A stretch of DNA of 62,081 nucleotides from Cristatella mucedo (taxonomy: Eukaryota > Bryozoa > Phylactolaemata > Cristatellidae), in assembly GCA_009760855.2 (NCBI GenBank), contig WPIO01000384.1, positions 1 through 62,081 of the forward strand, read 5' to 3'. Positions within the stretch are counted from its first letter, which is position 1; the number at the start of each line of letters is the position of its first letter. The notes under the pieces were generated by a model. That model saw nothing but the letters and a program-made list of their open reading frames with translations. It did not search any database and had not been told where the DNA came from. The position numbers were made by a program, and so were the translations under genes. Shown in pieces: positions 25,772 to 37,529 of this stretch.

Positions 25772-25934
25772 GTGCAGCCTGTCATACATGTATGGTCAAG
25801 TCCTGCTGACCTAATACCGCCTGTCACTGCTTTGGGCATCTTCGAGTAGTCTTGCCTTACTATCGTCTATGTGCTCGCCTGCCTGCTTGTTTAGGTGTGC
25901 TGATTTTCCTTCCTATTATGGTAACCAGGTTCTC

Positions 25935-25940
25935 AATAAA
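25935..25940 (+). promoter_or_regulatory. Polyadenylation signal AATAAA for ADH5
   Basis: A canonical AATAAA lies 164 bases after the ADH5 stop codon, a plausible 3' UTR length. Confidence 0.5.
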
Positions 25941-26394
25941 TATTTCGACGATTTGACTACGTACACTGGTTTATGTCAAGTTGAAAGGGTGGAAACCTGG
26001 GAATGTCGATTACAACCTCTGTTTGCGACTCACATGACTATGCTGCTGCTGCCATTTGGCTGAAACCAAGTCTGCTTATGTCGACCATCATACTAAATAA
26101 TTACCATTACTCGTACCTTCGGTATACAATCTTTCGTATCTTGGTACTTTAGATCACGGATCCGACTTGCCTACCGAGCATGCACGGTCTTATTTCTGAG
26201 ATGCTAACAGCTTTTCACATGTGCCTGAGTAACAACCGATAAGTGCGGCAATAAGTATTTACCCGTGTGAATTTATGCCAGCGTTCAAGCCAGGTGAGGT
26301 AGCCTGCTGTGCAACTATATCGATGTTACCGTAGGTGCTCAGTTGGCATTATGTGGCAACTGAGTCACAGAAAACGGATCCAATAAAAATAGCA

Positions 26395-26550
26395 ATAATA
26401 ATTCATCTGTTTAGCACCCTAGCAGAACTTAATCTCTATTCTGGTGCTTCACATGGGACTCGAGCCCACGGCCTCGGGGCGGTCATCGAATACGGTCGCA
26501 TTGATCTTCGTAGGGGCGAGCACCTTAACCGCTGGACCAAACCAGATAGC
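26395..26550 (-). mobile_element. SINE-A copy downstream of ADH5
   Basis: Tail (AGCAGAACTTAATCTCTATT), B box (GGGACTCGAGCCCACGGCCT) and A box (GCACCTTAACCGCTGGACCA), all on the minus strand. Confidence 0.75.
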
Positions 26551-26554
26551 CGGG

Positions 26555-27195
26555 CTAGTGTTGTGCGAGAGTGGCCTTTACCTTTTACAGAAAGCTCTCT
26601 TTCGACAAAATCAGACCACCTGTTTCTTGCTGGGGCTCTCAGCGAACTAAAGCCTAAGGGCATGGTTGCCAGGACTTTAGTGCAGGAAAGTTAATTCTTG
26701 AATATGAGGGACATGCTGATGTTCAAGGATTTACCATCGAAATTTGCTAGGAAACTGTCGCCAGCTCCCCTAAAACTCACTGTAATTTTAAATGTGAACT
26801 GTTATTTTAGGGTCTGAACATTTTAGAAGAGCCTTTTTAGAAGCACTGAGGGTCGCCCGGCTGGTTGCCTTAGAGTTGCCTAAAAGAACCCCACCCTGTT
26901 CAGCAAGTCTCAAAGTAGTGCGATCGCCCCCTTTCTTAAAATAAATAGTAGTCCCGAATAAGAACCGACCAGGAGCGAATACCCTGAAGAAGCACCGTTG
27001 CTGCCTTTTTAGCCTCATTTATAGGAGAATGTAACTCCATCCCCGTAAACGAGGAATACCTAAAAGCCTCCGAGCCTGTTGGCCCTTCATGAAAGACCGG
27101 TAGCTACAGCAGAGGTGCAGCCTGTTCTAACGGCCTCTCTGTTAGTCTCGACAACAGCGACAATAATGATGTTAGCTGTTTTAGCTGATTTAATA
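26555..27195. other. Unassigned stretch
   Basis: No recognised gene. A minus-strand ORF at 26788-27018 has no family I know. Confidence 0.4.
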
Positions 27196-27199
27196 GCCT

Positions 27200-27950
27200 C
27201 ATTTATATAGTAGTAATAATTATACATTTGATATAGCGCCCTCAGAGAACTCGATCTCTTTCTACGGACTTCACATTTTCTGAAAAGGAAGCACGATCGA
27301 ATGGTTAGTGGTAGCATGCTCAATAAACAACGAGAATTGGAGGGTTAGGGGCGACCTGCACAAGGTCAGCATACAAGTATGGTTAGTGGCAGCATGCAAC
27401 AGTGTCAGCACGCATAAGCACATTAAGGTCGAATCACAGAGACCCACTAAATGCTGTGATAAATAGATGCGTTTTTAGTTTCTTTTTAAATGTGGTCGAG
27501 TCAGGAGATGTCATGGCAAAAGTCGGGAGTGAGTTTCAGGCTTTATGAGCATACGATCTAAAGGTACGGTCTCCAAAGGATTTGAGATTTGTACGAGGTA
27601 TAGGTAAACAATTAAGATTCCGAAAAGCGGGCGGTACGATGCTTAGCTAGGTGAAACAGTAAATCTGATAGGTAGGCTGGAGCCAAAGAGTGAAGGGGCC
27701 TAAATGTGTGACAGAACTGTGTGTCGATGCGTTGCTTGACTGTGAGCCAGTGGAGGTCGGCGAGAAGTGGTGAGATGTGGCAACTGCGAGGCTCACGACT
27801 GATAAACCTAGCTGCCGAGTTTTGCACCTTCTGTAAGAGCCTGAGTTGCACAGGCCGGTAGACCAGCAAGCACTGAGTTACAGAAAAAGTCAAGACGGGA
27901 TGTGACAAATTCGTGGACCAATTTTGATGTAGTATCCCTGACTAAACAAG
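27200..27950 (-). mobile_element. LINE-A copy, 3' part
   Basis: AATAATTATACATTTGATATAGCGCC tail region in reverse (hairpin GAGAACTCGATCTCTTTCTA), then the C-terminal domain ([20 protein letters not shown] on the minus strand). 5'-truncated. A SINE-B abuts it at 27951. Confidence 0.75.
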
Positions 27951-28095
27951 CCTATATAGCGACAGAAGAGCCTTAACAGTTATCACTTCAACTTGCAAAT
28001 GGCAATAAAAAATACCCCACTGCAGGACTCGTACCACTTGCATGAATCCTGAAGAGTGAGCACCTTACAATCCAGACTAGTGGGCCGTTAACGGC
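27951..28095 (-). mobile_element. SINE-B copy, degenerate
   Basis: TATAGCGACAGAAGAGCCTT near the start, then a weak reverse B box (GGACTCGTACCACTTGCA) and GAGCACCTTACAATCCAGAC. Confidence 0.55.
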
Positions 28096-28099
28096 TCAA

Positions 28100-28780
28100 G
28101 ATAGCCTCATTCTAGGACGCAGTGTAGTTGGAAGCAAATGCCGTCGCTTTCAACTCCAATGGTTCACCCATCATAAATGGCGAGTGCAGATACCTTTCGG
28201 TTTGCAAAATTTGTTTGGTTTAAATAAGGAAAAAACCTGTTCGAATGCCAACATCTATAAAACATGCAGCTGAATTGAAAATTTGACGGTGGTATTTTTT
28301 GAAAGCACTGATGAGCTGCTGATGATTAGGCAACGGATGCTCTTTTTCTGTCTTCTTTTTAAAGATCTAAAGCAGTTTACGATTGAATGATCTTTCTTCG
28401 CGTTAGCTCACGCACTGACAGAACACAGGTTGACGAGTTGACAACGATAAACCGAGAAAGTACGCGTGAACAATCACTTAACCGACTCATTAAGGAAGTA
28501 CCTTGAAACCCACAAAAACTTCACTGCGTTAGCAAGAATCAACGCTGCATTTTCAGAAAAAACCTGCAGCGAGCCATCTATTATTAATAATAATACATTT
28601 GATAAAAACTAAGCTCGAATAGGCTTATGAGCCGTGCCGTCATTAGATCCCTTTTTAAAAATTCGAAAAACCTTGCAAACAGCACTAAGGATGCATGTAA
28701 GTTCCGACAGACAATGGACAATAACAGCGTTAAGGCCTAGACAAAGCAATTATTACATTATTATTTAGCGAATCCTTTAC
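28100..28780. other. Unassigned AT-rich stretch
   Basis: Nothing recognised apart from short AAT repeats at 28580-28600. Confidence 0.4.
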
Positions 28781-28781
28781 T

Positions 28782-28783
<2 letters not shown>

Positions 28784-28843
<60 letters not shown>
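28784..28843. repeat. (TA)n microsatellite
   Basis: About 58 bases of alternating AT ending in ACACAC. Confidence 0.95.
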
Positions 28844-28848
<5 letters not shown>

Positions 28849-29014
28849 GATCGGCGTTTAGGCAGAACACACAGTTTTGCTAGGAAGGCTTCTAATAGAG
28901 CGAGCAAACGCCACGTCCGCACAGAACGAGAGGCTAGAATCTTCTAGAAAGGCTTCTCTCACTCTCCCCAGCCCTTTTTCTGAGTTGAATAAGGAAGTTG
29001 CCCCGCTGCACTAG

Positions 29015-29126
29015 GCGTATTTGCCGATTCGCCAGCCCGAATCTTATTACTGCATTGACAACATCCCTCTGGAGAATCGTCTTTCACAGGCACTTCCAGA
29101 AAGGTGGAGGACAATCATCCGAGAAG
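29015..29126 (+). CDS. Possible isolated exon, unknown protein
   Basis: Between CACTAG and a GTAAAT donor lies an open frame with protein-like content (RQPESYYCIDNIPLENRLSQ, ALPERWRTIIREG). I do not recognise the family. It may be an exon of an unannotated gene or an old transposon ORF. The ORF continuing at 29131-29463 is Arg-rich and not convincing. Confidence 0.2.
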
Positions 29127-29691
29127 GTAAATGTCTGAAGCGGCATTGTCCAGGAACCCGGCACCAGTTGGTACATTCATCGCGCTGCCAGTCGCTGGCC
29201 TAAACGCAAGAACGCTTAGAGTCACATATCGACGAAGAGTCCCACTGACTAGGCGCAGTGCTAGGCTGGAGTTTTCTACAGCATACACAAGAGCTTTGAG
29301 GGGTTTCGGCGAACGTACAGAAGCCAACATTCCAACTTCAGTTTGTAGAAAAGACGACGCGATGACTGGAGCGCCTTACGACAAGAGGAGAGCAGTGAAT
29401 AAGGTTACAGGGTCAGCACCGGCTAGAGTTTGCGAGCCATCACGTGAAGACTCACGTGTGTAGCGCTCGATATTACTGAGTTTAATTTGGCCTAGACTTG
29501 TATAAAGTGGCCTAGGCCATAATGTAACCCCGAAATAAGAAGTGGTCTTGGGCCGTTTTAAGCCTGAGTTTTAACTCCGGCTTCGGGGCGCCTAGAGTTA
29601 AGACATTACACCGAGCCAATACCGAAATACACCACAATCCACTGCGTTCTATCACGAAAGGAAAGAAATGCTACGCAAACAGCTCCTTTTT

Positions 29692-31105
29692 TATTGATAA
29701 TAATAATAATACGTTTGCTATAGCGCCCTCAGAGAACTAAATCTCTTTCTAGGCACTTTACATTTGGTACAAAGGAAGCATGATCGAATGGTTAGTGGCA
29801 GCATGGTCAATGACAACAGCACAACGTGGTTACATGGCATGCACAGCGTCGGCCCGCGTAAGGACTCAAAGGACGAATCCCGTGAATCCTATCCCACTAA
29901 ATGCTGTGATAAATAGATGCGTTTTTAGTTTCTTTTTAAGTGTGGTCAAGTAAGGAGATGTCGTGATGCAAGTCAGGAGTGAGTTCCAGACTTTGGGAGC
30001 ATACGAACTAAAGGCACGGTCTCCAAAAGATTTTATGTTTGCACGAAGTAGAGGTAAACGATTACATTTAGAAACGCAGGTGGTAGGGTGCTAAGTCTGG
30101 TGGGGGAGCAGATTTGATATTTACGCTGGAGCTAAATAATGAAGGGACTTAAAAGTGAGTGAAAAAACCTCGAAGTCGTTGCTTGATTGGGAGCCAGTGC
30201 AGGCTGGCGAGACGTGTTGTGATGTGGCAACTTCAACGCTAACGACAGACAAGGCTAGTTGCAGTATTTACACACACGGTAAGCGCCTGATTGCACAGGC
30301 CGATAGACCTGCAAGCAGCGAGTTACAGAAGTCGAGACGGGAAGGCCCGCATCGACGGCTTGGCTCCTCCCTACCAAGCTGAACTGCTGCACCAGTTTCA
30401 GCCTCTTCGTGCCCTCAGGTCCTGTATCGACAATAAATTAGCTGTTTTATTCTTTCGCTTAAAGACTCTTGGCAACACAAGCTTTAGCTCTGCAGGTCCT
30501 AGACTGTGGAACTCGCTTCCAAAATTCTTACGAAACGACTACTACTACTCTCCTGCTACCAACTATGGCTTATCCTTTTCAGCTGTCCTGAGCTGCAACT
30601 TCTATACTACTCACTACCTCAACTGCTCTCCTGACTCTGCTATTATTCCCACTTTCTCTTTGTTGCGTGAGATGAAATATGTTAGCTGCCGAATGCGTAC
30701 CGAAAGCCGCTTAGGCTGAGTGCATTATACAAAACTTTCGTTCGTAACACCTACGTAGTCTTTATGGCTTTGTGGAGTTACAGACTGATATACATTATAT
30801 TACATGTCACAAATGCATTGACCAATTTGGATGTGGTATCCCTGTCTAAACAAGCCCAAATTGTAGCTATGTTATGTAACTGAAAGTAGACCCACTTGAC
30901 TGTTGAGCTGATGTGGTCGTCTAATGAAAGGTCACTTTGGAGCAGGATACTTAGATTTCGGGAAGATTCAATGGGAGATATGCTGGCAGACGCGATTTTG
31001 AACATTGACCTTTTCAATTTCGAAGTCACATCTGGTTTGCCTATAAGTAGTAAGTTGATTTCATTATCATTAAATTTAGTAAATACAGCAATCCACTAAA
31101 CTGCT
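29692..31105 (-). mobile_element. LINE-A copy split by a LINE-B insertion
   Basis: The 3' end at 29700 (AATAATAATAATAC, then the reverse hairpin) runs through the C-terminal domain to about 30340. The same element resumes at about 30800-31105 (minus strand: ASISPIESSRNLSILLQSDL, LSLDDHISSTVKWVYFQLHN), collinear with the good copy at 52229. The gap is the plus-strand LINE-B. Confidence 0.75.
30340..30795 (+). mobile_element. LINE-B 3' fragment nested in LINE-A
   Basis: Plus-strand ORF: IDGLAPPYQAELLHQFQPLR, LKTLGNTSFSSAGPRLWNSL, then the LINE-B 3' end GGCTTTGTGGAGTTACAGAC, also seen in reverse at 7297. It is a 5'-truncated insertion and the least damaged LINE-B 3' end in the window. Confidence 0.75.
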
Positions 31106-31224
31106 AGCCAATAAACACATTAGTTGATGGTCTCTATTAGTTCACTATCCAATAACCGCGTTTACTTGTCGACACTAAGCATGTCGCTCAAACAGACGCT
31201 TGCTTTACGAAATTGCTCTTGTCG

Positions 31225-31330
31225 TCTCACTAACTGTTTGATCATGCTTCCTTTAGACGTAAAGGGCCTAGAAAGAGATTAGGTTTACTGAGGACTCTAT
31301 ACCAATGTGAAATGCATAATAATAACTATT
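31225..31330 (+). mobile_element. LINE-A 3' tail
   Basis: TTGATCATGCTTCCTTTAGA, then a decayed hairpin (CCTAGAAAGAGATTAGGTTT), ending in AATAATAACTATT. Confidence 0.55.
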
Positions 31331-31565
31331 ACAACTCGCTTTTAATGTGAACCCGACAGATTTTAAACATCGCGGTTGAGTGTTAGGAAGATCGGCGTGT
31401 AAGGCCATCCATAAGAGATGACGGAAACGATAGGCGACTTCGCTCTTGGGTTACTCACAGAAACCTAGACAGTTCAGCGCGATGATATATCCACACAGGA
31501 TTCGCAGTAAAATGGATTTTGCGTTCAACTGAAAAGAAAAGAACGCCACGACGAGCGTCGGCAGT

Positions 31566-32325
31566 ATGATTTACTCTTTGCGAAGTCACCTAAAACGTGA
31601 TGCCCGGCTTGATAATAGGCGGCCAGTTGCCGCCGTGCGAATGTTCAACTTTGATAGCTGCACGTGGTCTGAGGTAACGACCGGTCGGTGTGCATCCGGA
31701 CGTACCCGACACGGATTTTCACGGTGCCGCTGTGGCCTACGGGCACTGCGTCTATTTCTTCGGGATTGATTTACAAACGTTCGAGCGCGATTCTCCGGGA
31801 GCGCTGTATCGTTTCTATATGGTCACGAACTCTCGGTCGCGCCCAGTGACGAGCGGCGAAGCTCCTCTAGTGCGTTGTGGCCATTTGGGCGACGTATGGT
31901 GGATGATTCCATGTACGTATGTGGCGGAGTGGAATTTTACAGTAATGATTTGACGACACTGTACGCCATTAATCTCGAGACTATGCAGTGGCAAAAATTG
32001 CAGGTGGCTCATGAACGCCCGGTGCTGACTCAAAGAGCCTCGCGATAGGATGGAAACATTATATCATTGTCTTCGACGGCATACGTTTGCCTCCCGGTGA
32101 TCCTGAGTTTAGCCAAAATGTCCACCGGTTTACTTTTTTGACACCCGAAATAATGTGTACCATAAAGCGAGAACGACCGGCAGCCCACCTGTCAAAAATC
32201 AAATTAAAGGAGTATTTATGCACCACTAAAAGATTTTATTTTTTCGGAAGCGTACTCAACATTTCAGATGGGCATGACTCGCTGTCTTACGAGCTGCACC
32301 CAAACTGCAGTTCTAATTTCACGTG
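31566..32325 (+). pseudogene. Kelch-repeat sequence, frame-disrupted
   Basis: Plus-strand translation in shifting frames gives consecutive kelch-like blades: RMFNFDSCTWSEV, then HGAAVAYGHCVYFFGI...ALYRFYM, then MVDDSMYVCGGVEFYSNDLT and TLYAINLETMQWQKL, then GWKHYIIVFDGIRLPPGD...VHRFTFLTPE, and TKRFYFFGSVLN. At least three frame changes occur (near 31690-31700, 31885-31890 and 32045) without splice sites between, so it is an intronless degenerate copy or a gene with sequence errors. The specific kelch family is unclear; KLHDC-type is a guess. Confidence 0.55.
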
Positions 32326-32329
32326 ACCT

Positions 32330-32990
32330 CTCTCAGCTTTCGAGCCCACGTGATGTGAGCCCATTGCGCTCAACAATGGCGGACACGCACGGCCGCCTCC
32401 GACGGCCAGTCGCCCTGGTAAATTTGGAAATCTACAAATCGGCAAATCATCCTGGGCCTAACCAGGGCGCATACAGCATAAAATACGGAGACTTGGCAGA
32501 GCGGCTTCTCTTGTGAGATGCCTCACATCCAATCGGACGCAATGCTTACGGGCAAGCAATCCCTGCTTCGATAAATCTTGTTACCGTGTGGGAAAGCTGT
32601 ACCGCCAGGAGTATCGGTAAAATCACTTTACGTGGCGATTCGAAGCACGCTCTTAAAGCTTCCGCAATGTTTGGAGAAAGTGACTGTGTGCTTAATAAAA
32701 ATAGAGAGCTCATTTTTATTTGAGTTTCTCGCAAGGTTGGCTCGTATATACCCTGCACAGTTTGAAAGAAATCAAATATCATCCTGCAAGTACGCCTTTA
32801 AAAGGGTGCTGGTGAAGCTCGTGGCTCTGACCTTAAGATGATCGTACCACCGTTTATAGCGGCAAGCGAAAGGTCACCACGTCAACTAGATTTTGGATAA
32901 GCAATAACAACTATTTGCTAAGAGGATAACAATTACCTTACCCGAAAAGTTCACGTTTAACGTCTAACGTTGGTAGATATCGGCCTTTTG
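32330..32990. other. Unassigned stretch
   Basis: ORFs on both strands (e.g. 32578-32841 plus) have no recognisable motif. No repeat element identified. Confidence 0.35.
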
Positions 32991-32994
32991 CTAC

Positions 32995-33180
32995 AGCTAG
33001 GGCCGCTGGCGAGCCATGATGGCACACTAGGTAAGGTGGCTGCTTCTTACGTCCTCGGTCCCGAGGTCGTGGGTTCGAATCTTGCTGTGGGGAATCCTAT
33101 ATTGCCGCAGCAAGCGGCGGAAATAGCCATACATGCTCTTCTGTCGCTATAAAATGAGGCTGTTGAATCAGGTAGTATTT
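32995..33180 (+). mobile_element. SINE-B copy, plus strand
   Basis: Best-oriented SINE-B: A-box region TGGCACACTAGGTAAGGTGG, B box GTCGTGGGTTCGAATCTTGC, body with GCAAGCGGCGG..., tail TGAGGCTGTTGAATCAGGTAG and a T run. The head resembles a tRNA. Confidence 0.75.
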
Positions 33181-33519
33181 TTTTATTTAGGGCCGTAAGC
33201 CGGCAACATTTGCATTTAACACTCGGAACCTGTATAGCATATTGATTCGTTGCTCAATTCGTCGTAACAGGTTCGCCGCTGATAAATGCAGTCGAACGTA
33301 GTCGGTCGGTGCGCCGCCTGTGCAAATGCACCTACATCTGCCCGAACGAGCCACTCCCGCCAGACCCCAGTAAAAGCGGCCACTAGTCCCCCCCAAACCT
33401 GTTCTCCACCTGTCCAGTGGCGCCAGCGCCAGGGCCTCTGAGGGTCTCTGAGACCCGCCGAGTTACCCGCCTACACGCACCGCATCCGCCTGATCCACAG
33501 TGTGCTAGGGCTCTGCAAC

Positions 33520-33566
33520 GGGCGCCTGCCCTGCCCTGCCCTGCCCTGCCCTGCCCTGCCCTGCAA
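33520..33566 (+). repeat. (CCTGC)n short tandem repeat
   Basis: Eight or so CCTGC units in a row, in GC-rich unassigned DNA (33190-33900). Confidence 0.9.
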
Positions 33567-33907
33567 GCACTGACTGAACTGCACGCTCTCTGATTCAGCC
33601 ACCGGCGGAGCCTGCATTAGCAGCTACGACTCGATCGAGGCAGCGGTAGGCGCAGCTTTAGTACGGAAGCGTCACTCGGTCGCATTGGTTGCAGCCCACG
33701 CGGGCCAAGCGATTGGCCGAAGATCTCGCTGGCTGCTCGCATTGTCGCTTCGCAATGTCTTTCGCGGCAGCCAGCGGGTCGCCGGTTTTCAGGGGTCGCC
33801 ATCCGACGTCGAGTTCGAGGCTCGAAGCGATCGGGCTGGAGTAGCTGCAGGCAGCAGGCGATACAGTAAGCGGTACAGTAAACGCTAGCTGGTCGGACAA
33901 CCTCATT

Positions 33908-34065
33908 CATACATAAGAGCGACGGAAGAGCGTCGGAGGGGCGCCTATCTTCCCGATCGCAGCCGGCTACGGAGGATCGCCCGCCGCTGGACTTGAACCC
34001 ACGACCTGGGTGGGTCGTAATGTACGTGCGAGCGTGCCAACCCTGGACCGAGACCGAGCGATTGA
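33908..34065 (-). mobile_element. SINE-B copy, minus strand
   Basis: TTGAACCCACGACCTGGGTG is the reverse B box. GCGACGGAAGAGC... matches the body. It is GC-richer than other copies. Confidence 0.6.
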
Positions 34066-34504
34066 AGCTCCGGTTGGCACGTGCGGCTGGGTTGTTTGGC
34101 TTGTCGCCATCTGAAAAACTGAGGAAGGTCAGTTGCGGATGCGTAAAAGAAGACGTACAGTACATGTAGCTACAAGCGCAATGTGGAAGTGGCGGCAGCA
34201 GAGTCCGTCTTTCAGCGGCTTTGCATGCACACCGCGAATCGTTATGATGTCAGTTAGCTCAGTTAAAGCCGTTCTCTAATTAAATTCGATCAAAAGAGCT
34301 GACCGTCAGCGTAAAGATACACAGCATGAAATGTTTGAGGCTGGGATAGATGCCATGGCAAATAGCACAGACGTTAATTAGGAGAGGATATCCTGCAGGC
34401 AAAAACGTACGCAAATTTTGAGATCGCATGGGATTTTCGTAACTATTAAGAAGGTGGCCTTGGAATTAAAATAAAAAAGGTTAGGAACTGTCTATGACGA
34501 CGGC

Positions 34505-35110
34505 TTACTGAAAATGCAACTAGTTCCCAATTTATGTTTTAGCTGGATTGATGTAATTCCGGTTTGGCTGGACGGTGAAAAAGAAAAACCGGCCTCGGCA
34601 AAACTTCATTACTATTGCTGCCAAGTTATTCAAAAAACCCAAAGGTTCAGTCATGTGACTCCTTTTCTAAAAGAGCTGCGATGGCTTAGTAGTGGATGAG
34701 CGAAATTATCACTCTGACCCCCAAGGCCCACCGTGGCTTGGCTCCTTGATACCGAGCGGAACTGCTGCCCCAATTTCAGCCTCCTCGTTTCCTCAGGGCC
34801 TTTGCGGACGATAAATTAGCAATTCCATCAAAGTTCTTGAAAACTGTTGACGACAGAAGCTTCTGCTTTGCAGGTTCAAGACTGCGGAAGTCACTTTAAC
34901 AATCCTTACGCAGCGACATCTACTCTCCAGGTGCAAACTGTGGTACATAGTTTCCAGCCGTCTTGACCTGCTACTTCCAAGCTGCTCAATTCCTCAACTC
35001 TCTCTTCAGCCAGCTTCTCTGCTTCTCCCGCTCTGCTTCTTCCGTGAGATGAAATCCGTTGGCTACCGTGCGTGCACTGAAGCTGCTTAGGCTTTGAGTG
35101 AGCTATTGAC
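34505..35110 (+). mobile_element. LINE-B 3' fragment
   Basis: Plus strand: VIQKTQRFSHVTPFLKELRW, then AELLPQFQPPRFLRAFADDK and FLKTVDDRSFCFAGSRLRKS in shifting frames, parallel to the LINE-B at 30340. Many stops. Confidence 0.65.
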
Positions 35111-36305
35111 CTAATCTCGTAGTTCCCGCAACGGATTCTGCACGGTGGCCACTCTATTCCTAATTTTTTTCCTAATGCAAGATGACCATGTGCGTACATG
35201 GAAGAAGTAGATTTTTGTAGGCGCAAGAAATTCAATCGCATTGGGACCGTGTTCCGTAGAAAGTTTATACGTGCAGCAGAATGCTTATCTGAAAATACTT
35301 TTGAAAACAGCAATCTAGACAAAGATAAAAACTTCTTACCTCGCTGCTCACTCACCTGCTTTATGGGCTATATAATAGGCGGTCTCCTGTTAAAAGTCAG
35401 CGGCCAACCTCAAGGGTCATACACGCGAGGCATTGTATTGTTGGTTAGTCGTCTGCTAGCTTCTTGGTTGAAAATGTGCGGCTCGCATTCTGTGAAATAT
35501 GAAGCCTGTAAATACTTGGAATTATAAATTTTTTTCATAGAAGACATCGATGCTTCTTGCTCTTCTTTTGTGGGCATGCGCAAGCGTGCGTCGGTGCTGC
35601 TTTTGCGACTCGCTCATCGCTCGTCGACTAGCCAGCTCCACCAGGCCAGCAATCGGTCACGTGCCAGTGAGAGCGTAGTGCAGGTTTCGCGCTTGCTGGC
35701 TGTATGGGAAAGACGTACTTCCGGAGCGGCTTGAGGCGTTCGTGATAACGACTCGCGGCTGAAGGAACGGAAATTAGTAGCCTAAAACCACAATGGTACG
35801 CAATTGCGAAAATTACTATCTGCAAGCAAAGCTGTGCTTTGTGAAAGTCGACGCATTAGCATGTTTCCAGAATGCGCGCAGGCGCTTTAAGGAAGAGGAT
35901 GCGTGACCTGAAGTTCTACATCCATAGCTACCCGCATTCTCCAGAAACTTAGCCAGTCCGTGTAGCGTTATAGCTGCAAACCCGGCCAGTACGGCTTGCG
36001 GCGCTACTAGCAGTGCTGGCGGACATTATGGCAAGATGTTGATTAAGTCTCTTACGCTGTGACAACGGCGACAGCGAGATTTTTGTGATTCATCTCCCGC
36101 TGGCAACAAAACATTTCACTGATTAAAATAATTAGGTATGTTAAATAATTAAACTTGATGTCAATTATTGCGCGTCCATTAACTAAAAGCTTTTTAAGCA
36201 TGTTGACATTAATTATAAATTTAAAAATATACGTTGTTCCAAAAATCTACTTGTATTACCTTTGAAAATACAAATGCTGTAGCTGCAGGATAAAGAAAGA
36301 AAGGA
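35110..36305. other. Unassigned stretch
   Basis: AT-rich at the 3' part. No gene, RNA or named repeat recognised; the open frame at 35198-35527 has no motif. Confidence 0.35.
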
Positions 36306-36309
36306 AAAA

Positions 36310-36475
36310 AGGCTAGCTAATTTAGAAGCTTCATTTATATAGCGATAGAACAGCGATTGCGGCTATCGTCAACGCATTCAGTGAGCAATAAACGATTGCC
36401 CACTGCAGGATTCGAACCCACGACCTTGGATGTGAAGAGCGAGCGCCTTACCCCTGTGCTAAGACCTTGAGGTAA
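36310..36475 (-). mobile_element. SINE-B copy
   Basis: Reverse B box (GGATTCGAACCCACGACCTT) with the common body TATAGCGATAGAACAGCG and ending GCGCCTTACCCCTGTGCTAA. Confidence 0.7.
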
Positions 36476-36877
36476 TGTGCCTCGACAATAGGAGATCGAC
36501 GAAGATACTTCGCAAATGCTGGTGAACCATTCTAAAGAGATGCTTTTCCATTGCACCGGTCTTGTAACGTTAGATTTGATTAATATTGATAACTATGTCT
36601 TTGTTTCAGCAGCATTCTAAGAAAGCTGGATCTCTATTCAGGTGTTTACCAGCTCGCTTCGCGATAAGAAATTACTGAGAGTTAACAACAAGCGACTTGT
36701 CATAAGCATGCAAATGCACCCGAGTTATTATGCTTAGGCAACCATGCAGAAGCGCACAGGAAGTCACTTAGAGCCGCTGGTTAGTATGATCACAGATAGT
36801 AAAATGCTCTGACTCGTGCCTAAATAAACACTCAGAGCACGCTTAAAAGAAAGACATGCTCACTAGGGCCTTATTAA

Positions 36878-37055
36878 AAAAAAATCCTAGCTGATTAAAC
36901 AGCCTCTTTTTGTATAGCGACAGAAGAGCCTTTACGGCTATCACCACCGCTTGCAGTGGCGATACAGAATCGCCCACCGCAGGAATCGAACCCACGACCT
37001 CGGGACCGAGGTCGTGAAAAGCAACCGCCTTACCTAGTGTGCCATCACGGCTCTT
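36878..37055 (-). mobile_element. SINE-B copy, well preserved
   Basis: AGCCTCTTTTTGTATAGCGA, GGCTATCACCACCGCTTGCA, a reverse B box (GAATCGAACCCACGACCTCG), then AACCGCCTTACCTAGTGTGC. Almost identical to the copy at 7612. Confidence 0.8.
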
Positions 37056-37109
37056 AGCATATCGCTCTTGCTCTTAAAAGTTATCTGATTTCTCAGCCTA
37101 ATTGATACA

Positions 37110-37245
37110 ATAGTGGCCCAGAGAGCCTTCACGGCTATCGCCACCGCTTGCCGTGGTCAGCAAAGAATCGCCCCCTGCAGGCCTCGAACCCACGACGACG
37201 CTCGTGAAGGGCGAGAACGTTACCCGTGGGCTAAGACCTAGGCGC
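37110..37245 (-). mobile_element. SINE-B copy
   Basis: GAGAGCCTTCACGGCTATCG, then CCTCGAACCCACGACGACGC (reverse B box). It lies 55 bases from the previous copy. Confidence 0.65.
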
Positions 37246-37529
37246 ACGTAGTCATGACCAGGCTGGTTTCGGAGTGCACTAGCGCATAAAGAATGACTCC
37301 CTCGGAAAGAGCAAAGACTGCAAGGAGCAGACAGGTTTTATCTTATTTTTGACTGTACGTCAAGTCAGTAGATGGCGTGATGTCAGTCGGTACTGAATAG
37401 AAAAGTATCCAGCATGTTGAGTTGCTTCTAACTAGTTGCCACAAAGACCTGTGCAAGAAGGTTCGCACACATTGTGGCGACTTTGCGACGTAGACTAGAG
37501 CTGCAATGACTGCTGCTGCTACCATTGAC

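Noticed and set aside
33000-33100. tRNA gene
   Set aside because: The A- and B-box-like segments belong to the SINE-B family, repeated many times with a non-tRNA tail. No cloverleaf is completed.
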